22,444 nucleotides of DNA from positions 1 through 22,444 of the forward strand of contig JANXWQ010000641.1 in the NCBI GenBank assembly GCA_025351065.1, given 5' to 3'. Shown piece after piece: positions 14,619 to 20,916 of the stretch. The translations under genes and the position numbers were made by a program. Below the pieces are notes generated by a model. That model was given only the letters and a program-made list of their open reading frames with translations. It searched no databases and was not told the DNA's origin. The DNA comes from Chthoniobacter sp. (lineage in GTDB: Bacteria > Verrucomicrobiota > Verrucomicrobiia > Chthoniobacterales > Chthoniobacteraceae). The first letter of the stretch is position 1; each line of letters starts with the position of its first letter.

Positions 14619-16804
14619 GCATTCTCCAGCGGGTGCTGGTAGTAATAATCGTGGGAGTAATAGTAGTACTGGTAGTAGTTAGCCGTGGCGCTGAGGTCGA
14701 GGCGGTTGAGGACGAAGCCGTAGAAGTTCGCGCCGTTGGCGGCGAGCATGTCCACGGCGGATTTGGCGCTGCGGGCAGGGGTGTTGCCGGTCCAGATGAC
14801 GAAGAGGACGCCGTCCACGATGGACTGCATCATCGCGGTTTCGGAGAGTCCGAGCACGGGCGGCGTATCCACGATGATGCGATCGTAGCGCGCGCGGAGC
14901 GTTTGCATGAGTTCGCGGAAGCGTGAGGAGCCGAGCAGTTCGGTGCCGCTTTCGAGGTGTCGTCCGGCGCTGAGGATGGTGAGGTTTTCCTGGCCGGTGG
15001 AGCGGCAGGCCTGTTCGAGGGTGGCTTCGCCGAGGAGCAAGTTGCTGAGGCCGGGGTCTTTGCGGTAGCCGAAGAGGCGGTGCAGGCGCCCGCGCCGCAG
15101 GTCGGTGTCGATGAGCAGGGTGCGGGCGCCGGTGTGGGCGAAGGAGACGGCGAGGTTCGAGGAGACGACGGTTTTGCCCTCCTTCGGCATGGCGCTGGTG
15201 ACCATGATGACGTGGGGCTCCTTGGTCATCGAGCCCATCGAGAGGACGTTGGTGCGGATGACGCGGAAGTTTTCGATGAGCGCGTCCTTGTGGCCTTCGT
15301 CGCGGCTGATGAGGGCGGCGGCCCCGGAGGAGGAGGCGTCGATCTGCGGGACGATGCCGAGGCCGCGCATGCGGAAGACGGACTCGACTTCCTCGAGGTT
15401 GGTGAGGGTGTGGTCGAGGTACTCGATGAGGAAGGGGATGCCGAGGGCGAGGGCGAGACCGACGGCGAGGGAGATGAGGACGAGTTTGGCGCGGTTGGGG
15501 GAGACGGGGCGGCCGTCGCTGGGCTGGGTGAGGGCGAGATATTCAAAGTTCACCCGCTCCTTTTCACCGCCGTACTCGGTGGCTTCCAAATTGCGCTTCA
15601 TCTCGGCGATGTAGTTTTCGTAGGGCAGTTTCGAGACATTGAAAAGGGCGGCTTCGGTGAGCAGCTTTTCGTATTTGCTCTTGATCGCGTTGTATTCGGG
15701 CAGCCGGCCTTCGAGGTCTTTTTTCTTGTTGATTTGCTCCTGATATTCGAGGTCGAAGCGGGTCTGCGCCACTTGGTATTCGGCTTCGAGTTTTTCCTGG
15801 ATGGCTTCGAGCTGCCTGGTGGGTTCGGCCATTTTTGCGCTGCCGAGCTTGAAGATTTTCAACAGCTCGTCGCTGTGCGCTTTGATCTGCTGCTGCTCCT
15901 GCAGCAGTGAATCCCAAGGGCGCTGTGATTTCATAAGGGAGGGGACGACGATGACGCTCGTGCCGCTCTGGTCGCCGGATTTTTTTTCCGGCGAATGGTC
16001 GGCATTATTCCCGCTGCCTTTTTCCACAGACTGGCCGACATGAAGTTGGGTGTCGCTTTTTTCCTCGATGGAGGAGATGAGCGACAGCTTGGCGACGACA
16101 TCGTTTTCCAAAGACGGATCCTGCAGGCGGATGCGGACGCGGCCCATTTCGTCGATGCGGCTGGTCAGGCGCGAGAGGTCGTCGGGCAGGGTGCTGATGG
16201 ATTTGAGGCGGATGAGCGCCTCGGTCACGCCGCGCTGGTCCTGAAAGCTGATTTTCTCGCTGGTCTGCTGATCCAGCCGCCCGCTGGCTTCGGCCACTTC
16301 CTTGGTGAAGGTCTTGAATTTGAGGTCGCGGTCTTCGATCCGCTTTTCGGCGCGGTAGGCGACGAATTCGCGCAGCATGGTTTCCGTCCAGTTGTTGGCG
16401 AGTTCCGGCGTGGCGACCCAGACGTTGACGGTGAGGTTGTGCTGCTGGTCGAGGACGGCGGTGATTTTGGTGAGATATTTTTCCTCGAGGTCGCGGTTGC
16501 TGCCGTCCACGCCGAGTGCGTGGGCTGTGCGCTCCATGATGTGCGGCGCGGTGAGCTGCATGGGGACGGCTGCGAGCTGGCTGTCGTTGTAAAGTTTGTC
16601 GGTGTCGATCGGGCGCGAGAGATCTTCGACATGGATGAGCGCCTGGGCGTGATAGACGGGCCGGGCGAAAATGTAGAAGGTGAGCCCGCACATCAGCGAG
16701 AAGCAGATGAGCAGCGCCATGAGCCGCACATGTTTGCGGGCGATGGCGAGGTACATCAGCACGTCGTGCAGGCTGAAGACGCGGGCTTTGAATCCGGGAA
16801 TCAT
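14615..16804 (-). CDS. Wzc-like polysaccharide co-polymerase and tyrosine autokinase (BY-kinase)
   Basis: An inner-membrane protein that controls chain length and export, cycling through tyrosine phosphorylation. The 729 aa are arranged as Wzz domain with first helix about 29-48, a large periplasmic part with coiled-coil stretches (about 295-385), a proline-rich SDGRPVSPNRAK before the second helix (441-460), then the cytoplasmic kinase. The kinase has Walker A SAMPKEGKTVVSSN (537-550), Walker A' TLLIDTDLRRG (562-572) and Walker B RIIVDTPPVLG (642-652). The tail holds nine tyrosines between 710 and 722 (YYQYYYYSHDYYY), the usual autophosphorylation cluster. The kinase domain is fused to the Wzz part as in proteobacterial enzymes, unlike the split CapA/CapB of Firmicutes. 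No cognate low-molecular-weight phosphatase is in the window. Confidence 0.96.
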   Translation of the reverse strand: MIPGFKARVFSLHDVLMYLAIARKHVRLMALLICFSLMCGLTFYIFARPVYHAQALIHVEDLSRPIDTDKLYNDSQLAAVPMQLTAPHIMERTAHALGVDGSNRDLEEKYLTKITAVLDQQHNLTVNVWVATPELANNWTETMLREFVAYRAEKRIEDRDLKFKTFTKEVAEASGRLDQQTSEKISFQDQRGVTEALIRLKSISTLPDDLSRLTSRIDEMGRVRIRLQDPSLENDVVAKLSLISSIEEKSDTQLHVGQSVEKGSGNNADHSPEKKSGDQSGTSVIVVPSLMKSQRPWDSLLQEQQQIKAHSDELLKIFKLGSAKMAEPTRQLEAIQEKLEAEYQVAQTRFDLEYQEQINKKKDLEGRLPEYNAIKSKYEKLLTEAALFNVSKLPYENYIAEMKRNLEATEYGGEKERVNFEYLALTQPSDGRPVSPNRAKLVLISLAVGLALALGIPFLIEYLDHTLTNLEEVESVFRMRGLGIVPQIDASSSGAAALISRDEGHKDALIENFRVIRTNVLSMGSMTKEPHVIMVTSAMPKEGKTVVSSNLAVSFAHTGARTLLIDTDLRRGRLHRLFGYRKDPGLSNLLLGEATLEQACRSTGQENLTILSAGRHLESGTELLGSSRFRELMQTLRARYDRIIVDTPPVLGLSETAMMQSIVDGVLFVIWTGNTPARSAKSAVDMLAANGANFYGFVLNRLDLSATANYYQYYYYSHDYYYQHPLENA

Positions 16805-16869
16805 GGTGAAAGAAAAAGGAGGGGGAACGTCGCGCCGACGAAAAAAACGCCGACGGCGGCGGGCGCTAG

Positions 16870-16898
16870 ATTACGCAGAACCCGCCCGCTTGCAGCAA
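16870..16898 (-). promoter_or_regulatory. Possible internal promoter ahead of the Wzc-like gene
   Basis: On the minus strand TTGCTG (16898-16893) is followed after 17 bp by CGTAAT (16875-16870), a 4/6 match to the -10 box; the -35 is weak (3/6). It would give a leader of about 60 nt. The same CGTAAT hexamer occurs in the candidate promoter before the Wza-like gene. The gap (16805-16970) is otherwise featureless. Confidence 0.2.
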
Positions 16899-16939
16899 AT
16901 GATTTGACGGCAGCGGAGGAGGAGACGGCGGCGGAACGG

Positions 16940-16958
16940 GCGGGACGAAAAATCCCGC
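16940..16958 (-). terminator. Small hairpin after the Wza-like gene, possible attenuator
   Basis: Thirteen bases past the Wza-like stop the minus strand has GCGGGA, a 7-nt loop TTTTTCG, then TCCCGC, a perfect 6-bp GC-rich stem. No T-run follows, so strong termination is unlikely. It could reduce read-through into the Wzc-like gene or protect the upstream transcript 3' end. Confidence 0.25.
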
Positions 16959-16970
16959 GGCGGCGGCTAA

Positions 16971-18197
16971 CTAGAAGCTGAAAAACTTCTCCGGGACGAC
17001 GACGATGTCGCCGCTCTGCAACTGCACATCGGCACGGCGGCCTTTTTTGATGGCGCTGATGTCCACGGGCAGCCGCACTTTCGTCCCGTCTGGAACGGCG
17101 CGGAGGACATAGACGTGGTTTTGATCGGCGAAACGGGCGAAGCCGCCGTTCTGAAGGATCGCGCCGTAGGCGCTGAGTTTTTCGCCAGCCTTGAGCGGGT
17201 AGGAGCCCTGATGCATGACGTTGCCGGTGAGATAGACGAGGCTGGTGGGGCCGGCGGGGATGGTGATGACGTCGCCTTCGTCGAGGGTGAGGTCGGAGGT
17301 GAGGCCGCCGCCGTCGAGAATTTTGAGGACGTTGACTTCTTCGACGATGCCTTTGTTGGCGGCGATGCGCATGACGCGGACGCGGGTGAGGTCGGCTTTG
17401 TCGGTCGTGCCGCCGGAGCTGAGGATGACGTTGACGAGGGTGGGGGTGATGTTTTTCGGAATCTGCCATTTGCCAGCCTGCTTGAATTCGCCGGAAAGGT
17501 AGATGATCGGCCCGTTTTCGATGTCGGCGCCCTGCACGCGCTCGATCAAAACGGAGGCGTGGTGGAGTTGCGAGCTTTGCAGCGCGCGCTTTACGGCGGC
17601 TTCCGCGCCGGGGATGGTTTTGCCGGCGACGGCGATGCGGCCGACCTGCGGCATGATGATGTAGCCGCCGCGGCGCACTTGGTAGCGGCCATTGAAGGAC
17701 GGGTCTTCGTTGACAAAAACTTCGAGCGTTTCGCCGGGGACGACGACTTCATTGCTGGCGGTGACGGCGCTCTGCTGGCCTTGGGTGGCGTCATCGAGTT
17801 CTTTCTCGACCTGGCCGAGCTGGGCGCGGGTGGCATCGAGGCGGGCCTGCCAGTCTTTCGACTCCTGGTTGAGCCGGTCGGCGGCTTCGAGGTTGCCGGC
17901 GGCGGTTTGCACGGCGAGCTGTTTCTGGGCGGCGTCGAGCTTGGCTTTGGCGTAACGCGCTTCACCTTCGAGCGTTTGCTTTTTTTCCGTCAAATCCTCG
18001 ACTTCATTCGCGGATTTTTTCGAGAGGGCGCTGCGGGATGGAGCAGCGGAATCCGTGGTCGCGAGCGGCACGGCGGATTTTTTGAAAGCGACTTTTCCGC
18101 GGGGCGTAGCTTCTTGCGCGCGCAAGGCACCGCCATGGCTGACCACTAGGGAGAGGAGCAGGGATGCGGCGGTAAAAAAAGGTGGGTGGAGGCGCAT
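16971..18197 (-). CDS. Wza-like polysaccharide export protein with N-terminal coiled coil
   Basis: This protein forms the outer-membrane/periplasmic channel for the polysaccharide. The 408 aa comprise a signal peptide (about 1-27, cleavage near ALRAQ), a Lys/Ala linker, and a predicted coiled coil (about 63-140, heptad-like with EDLTEKKQTLEGEA and ARLDATRAQLGQVEKEL). A Poly_export domain (about 147-222, VVVPGETLEVFV, GRYQVRRGGYIIMPQVG) is followed by two SLBB-type domains (about 227-312 with IIYLSGEFKQAGKWQI, and 318-405 with LVYLTGNVMHQGSYPL). Two features are odd: there is no lipobox cysteine, unlike classical Wza, and the coiled coil before the export domain is not part of the E. coli protein. 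The C terminus ends at VVVPEKFFSF with no clear amphipathic outer-membrane helix, so another protein (perhaps the upstream beta-barrel) may provide the pore (inference). Confidence 0.92.
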   Translation of the reverse strand: MRLHPPFFTAASLLLSLVVSHGGALRAQEATPRGKVAFKKSAVPLATTDSAAPSRSALSKKSANEVEDLTEKKQTLEGEARYAKAKLDAAQKQLAVQTAAGNLEAADRLNQESKDWQARLDATRAQLGQVEKELDDATQGQQSAVTASNEVVVPGETLEVFVNEDPSFNGRYQVRRGGYIIMPQVGRIAVAGKTIPGAEAAVKRALQSSQLHHASVLIERVQGADIENGPIIYLSGEFKQAGKWQIPKNITPTLVNVILSSGGTTDKADLTRVRVMRIAANKGIVEEVNVLKILDGGGLTSDLTLDEGDVITIPAGPTSLVYLTGNVMHQGSYPLKAGEKLSAYGAILQNGGFARFADQNHVYVLRAVPDGTKVRLPVDISAIKKGRRADVQLQSGDIVVVPEKFFSF

Positions 18198-18241
18198 GAG
18201 AAAGTGTTTATCGGGGTGCGGCGAAAAAGGGCGGTGGCGTG

Positions 18242-18268
18242 ATTACGGATTTTTGGAGGGATCGTCAA
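18242..18268 (-). promoter_or_regulatory. Candidate internal promoter ahead of the Wza-like gene
   Basis: In the 114-bp gap after the beta-barrel gene the minus strand carries TTGACG (18268-18263, 5/6 match to the -35 box) and CGTAAT (18247-18242, 4/6) with a short 15-bp spacer. A start near 18235 would leave a leader of about 38 nt. The surrounding DNA is AT-richer than the genes. Confidence 0.35.
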
Positions 18269-18311
18269 CCTTTGATTGGCGACATTTGCCGTTGGTTTTT
18301 TTCAGGGATTT

Positions 18312-19985
18312 TTAATTAAAATATTTTGTGAGGCTGAAATAAATCAGGTTTTCGTAATAGCTCTGGCCGCGCAGGTCGGAGTCGGTTAGCTGATACTGGT
18401 AGAGCAGGCGCGCGAGGAAGGTGTCGGTGAAATAATGGGAGATCTCGGCGCGTCCGGTCAGCGTGGTGGATTTCGCGCGGTCGGAATCCTCGAGCGTGTA
18501 GGTGCCGGTCAGGATGATGTTCGTGCGCGGCCCGGCGGCGATCGAGAAACGCAGGCCGGCGCGGTATTCCACGCGGGCAAAACCGTCGCCGTTCAAGTCG
18601 TGGATATCGTCGCGCAAAACGTAGGCGTCGGCGACGATTTTCGGGCCGAGAATCTGGCGGATATTGTAGCCGAGGACTTCGTTGATTTCGTCGTGAAAAC
18701 TGCTGACGGAGCGACTGTAAAAAAGCGACTCCTCGGTATAGGGGCCGGCCTGGTGCCGGAGGCTGATGCCCCAGAGCAAGGCGTCCTGATGATTGCCAAG
18801 ATAGTAGCCGATTTCGGCATGAAGCTGCAGTTGGTCGGTGATCGGGCCGTCGAGGCCGGCGCGCACCGTTTGCTCGAAGCTGTTTTGCAAATCCGTCTTC
18901 AGCGCCTGGTAGATGACGAAGGGTTTGAAGCGCAGGTTTTCCCGCTCGGAGACGAGGCTGACGGTGACTTGATCGCGCAGTTTGGGCAGGCCGCGGTTGC
19001 CTTGGTTGTACCACAGGTTTTCGTGCGAGGCCTGCACGCGCAGCCGCGTCTTGGCGACGATCAGCCGGTCCACCTGGGCGCTGACGATGTTGCTGTAATA
19101 AACAACGTCGAGGTTGCTGTTTTGATCGCGGCTGCGGCGGCCGCGGCTCACGGCACCCTCGGGGCCGCGAAAGATGTAGCGTCCGGCCTGGTCGTAGCCG
19201 TCGAACCCGCCGCCGCGGAAGTACACCGCGTCGTCGCGCACATTGCTGGAGAAGCGCGCGATTCCGATGCGAAAATCGTCGGCGAAAACCACATTCCAGC
19301 CGCCGATGACGGTGTTCCATGTGACTTCGGAGCGGACGATGGGTTCGTCGTCGAAACCTAGCAAATACGGGCCGTAGAGCCCGAAGCCCGCGATGCCGGC
19401 CTCGTTTTGCAAAGGCAGATAGACAAACGAGCCGGAGACCGCGATGCGCAGCCCCTCGGTGAGCTGGGCAATGATCGAGCTGCTGATGGTCAGGATGCCG
19501 ATGGTGCCGGACTCGCGGTTTTTTTCCGTGAGGTGGATGTTGTCGCTCCACAGGACGGCGGCGGTGAGCCCTTGCAGTTTGAAAAAGACGGGGCCGAATT
19601 TGAGGTCGGCGTCCTGCGGTTCAAAGCCGCGCTGGAGCAGCGGCAGCGCGGCGCTGAGGGCCGGGAGCCCGACGGTGGTGCGGGCCTCGACGGACTCGGT
19701 CTGCACCGAGGGCGTGACGGCGAGGCGCTGCAGCGGATTGGTGTAGGGCGCTCCGGTGTCGCGGAAAATTTTCGAGTACGGCACGCCGGGCACCGGCGGT
19801 GTCAGGTAAGCGCCATTCGGAAGCGTGCTGGGGAGACTCTCCGCCGCCGGGGCGGTCGGGTTGCTGCTGCTAAACTGCGGCGGCTCGGCTGGCGAAGCCG
19901 CCCGCGCCAGCGAGACGGCGGCCAGGCACGCGGTCACAAAACCAAGGTGTGCGCGCCCGCCAGCCCCCTGGCGGGGCGTTTCCAC
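18312..19985 (-). CDS. Predicted outer-membrane beta-barrel protein of the export operon
   Basis: I do not recognise a named family with certainty. From a GTG at 19985 the protein is 557 aa, with a signal peptide (about residues 12-31, HLGFVTACLAAVSLARAA) and a Pro/Ser/Thr-rich N-terminal region to about 110. Many alternating amphipathic strands follow, ending in aromatic residues and separated by polar turns: FKLQGLTAAVLWSDNI, GLRIAVSGSFVYLPL, LDVVYYSNIVSAQVDRLIV, TRLRVQASHENLWY, TNIILTGTYTLEDSD, TFLARLLYQYQL. It ends NLIYFSLTKYFN, close to a BAM recognition strand although the last residue is Asn rather than Phe. The frame is open upstream of 19985, but that part overlaps the PLDc_N-like gene in another frame. 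It starts 17 bp after that gene and precedes the Wza-like gene, suggesting a role in polysaccharide secretion across the outer membrane. Confidence 0.8.
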   Translation of the reverse strand: METPRQGAGGRAHLGFVTACLAAVSLARAASPAEPPQFSSSNPTAPAAESLPSTLPNGAYLTPPVPGVPYSKIFRDTGAPYTNPLQRLAVTPSVQTESVEARTTVGLPALSAALPLLQRGFEPQDADLKFGPVFFKLQGLTAAVLWSDNIHLTEKNRESGTIGILTISSSIIAQLTEGLRIAVSGSFVYLPLQNEAGIAGFGLYGPYLLGFDDEPIVRSEVTWNTVIGGWNVVFADDFRIGIARFSSNVRDDAVYFRGGGFDGYDQAGRYIFRGPEGAVSRGRRSRDQNSNLDVVYYSNIVSAQVDRLIVAKTRLRVQASHENLWYNQGNRGLPKLRDQVTVSLVSERENLRFKPFVIYQALKTDLQNSFEQTVRAGLDGPITDQLQLHAEIGYYLGNHQDALLWGISLRHQAGPYTEESLFYSRSVSSFHDEINEVLGYNIRQILGPKIVADAYVLRDDIHDLNGDGFARVEYRAGLRFSIAAGPRTNIILTGTYTLEDSDRAKSTTLTGRAEISHYFTDTFLARLLYQYQLTDSDLRGQSYYENLIYFSLTKYFN

Positions 19986-20002
19986 ACGGCCAAATGGACG
20001 GG

Positions 20003-20320
20003 TCAAGATTTTTGTCCTCCCGTGAAACGGCTCTGGGCGGCGGCATGCTTGGGGCTGCGGTCGCGCTGGGAGCGGAAGAAGAAAAGCTGCGCAAGCTGCT
20101 CCCGCCGGAAGGAGGACGGGAGATAGGCCAGGATGCCCAGCAGCGGGACAAAGATGACGACTGCCATCCAAAATTTTCGCTGGCGAGCGCTAAAGGGCTG
20201 CGCCTGGATACTCGTGATCGTGCAGCCCAGAACGAGCAGCCAGATCAGCGCAAGACAAACCCACACCTGGCCGTTGAATTTGGCGGCGTGGAAGCTGAAA
20301 CGGTTGAAAATTTCACTCAT
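20003..20320 (-). CDS. Small two-helix membrane protein resembling the PLDc_N domain
   Basis: A 105-aa protein with two transmembrane helices (about 19-38 and 51-69). The layout WVCLALIWLLVLG, a polar turn, then WMAVVIFVPLLGILAYLP matches the phospholipase D/nuclease N-terminal (PLDc_N) domain as seen in short stand-alone proteins. No HKD catalytic motif is present. The C-terminal 35 residues are basic and polar (FFRSQRDRSPKHAA), probably cytoplasmic. It is the first gene of the minus-strand export operon, 17 bp ahead of the beta-barrel gene. Function is unknown; a membrane helper for the secretion proteins is a guess from position only. Confidence 0.72.
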   Translation of the reverse strand: MSEIFNRFSFHAAKFNGQVWVCLALIWLLVLGCTITSIQAQPFSARQRKFWMAVVIFVPLLGILAYLPSSFRREQLAQLFFFRSQRDRSPKHAAAQSRFTGGQKS

Positions 20321-20383
20321 CGGGTAGAGGGCGGCAGGGGTTGGAGGGAAAAAGCAAGGCAGGTGGTGTGCCAGGCGATTTAT

Positions 20384-20389
20384 TTTATA
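20384..20389 (-). promoter_or_regulatory. Candidate -10 box for the export operon
   Basis: The minus strand reads TATAAA inside the AT-rich run TTGATATAAAATAAAT, about 64 bp upstream of the first operon gene (ATG at 20320). No good -35 box lies 16-18 bp upstream, so the assignment rests mainly on composition and position. Confidence 0.3.
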
Positions 20390-20539
20390 TCAAGGGCCTG
20401 CACCGCCTTTGGTAAAGCAATTATTTGCAAAAACCTTCGCGCATAGGCCGCGCTGTCTGTTTTTTGCCGGCAGCCCGCTCCTCGACGGCGCGGCATTTTT
20501 GGGCGCAAAATAATGGCGGATCGAGTGAGCGCAGGCATT

Positions 20540-20570
20540 GGCTGTGATCCTGAAACGGCCGCACTTTTTT
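20540..20570 (+). terminator. Terminator-like hairpin followed by six T in intergenic DNA
   Basis: The arms GGCTGT (20540-20545) and ACGGCC (20555-20560) form a 6-bp stem with one G-U pair and a 9-nt loop, followed by GCAC and TTTTTT (20565-20570) on the plus strand. No plus-strand gene precedes it, so it either ends an unannotated short RNA or is chance. Confidence 0.25.
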
Positions 20571-20801
20571 CATCCCGGCACCGCACAGCGGTAAACTTCC
20601 CGGAATGGAATGGGAGCGACCGGACAAGGCGGATCGCAGGCGGCAGCCTCCGCCGGACGATTCCCAAAAACTTCCCTCAAAGAAGCCAAATTCGAGTTGA
20701 TTTTTGGCATGAATTTTTCTAAAGACACTGCTGCCTGCCATTTCATTTTCAGAGACGGAACCCGTTTTTTGCGAAACCATTAAAAACTTGAAAAGATTTT
20801 A

Positions 20802-20830
20802 TTGACATACCGTTTGGCCTTGGCGATCAT
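20802..20830 (+). promoter_or_regulatory. Sigma-70-type promoter for the Ala-rich secreted protein
   Basis: A perfect TTGACA (20802-20807) is followed after 17 bp by GATCAT (20825-20830, 4/6 match to TATAAT). Just upstream lies an A/T-tract stretch (attaaaaacttgaaaagatt, about 20780-20799) that resembles an UP element. The predicted start near 20837 leaves a leader of about 80 nt to the ATG at 20917, with no Shine-Dalgarno site. This is the best promoter match in the window. Confidence 0.65.
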
Positions 20831-20916
20831 CGCAACACGATAAGCACCGGAATGCCTCTAGGCTCCCCCCAATGCTTCCCTCCAACATCACTTCCACCTA
20901 AAAACACAACCGCATT

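Larger units (their letters stand above)
20321..20801. other. AT-richer intergenic region with no convincing gene
   Basis: This is the only long gap in the window, between the divergent export operon and the Ala-rich protein gene. Short open frames on both strands (for example 20380-20667 and 20421-20780 on the minus strand) look random: Arg/Pro/Ser-rich, with no domain, signal or membrane pattern. It holds several small inverted repeats (20580-20592 with arms ACCGC/GCGGT; 20639-20654 with arms GGCGG/CCGCC) and a terminator-like hairpin at 20540-20570. I see no match to a riboswitch class I know. Confidence 0.6.

Noticed and set aside
14957..15910. 317-codon acidic/Phe-rich plus-strand frame
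   Set aside because: Antisense to the Wzc-like gene, whose kinase motifs and coiled coil are unmistakable.
20580..20625. Faint resemblance to a c-di-GMP (GEMM) riboswitch (GCACAGCGGTAAAC...)
   Set aside because: The pairing pattern and the conserved downstream elements do not fit, and the segment lies upstream of the only good plus-strand promoter.
20380..20780. Short minus-strand open frames of 95 and 119 codons
   Set aside because: They overlap each other in different frames, lack any domain, signal or membrane pattern, and sit in AT-richer intergenic DNA.
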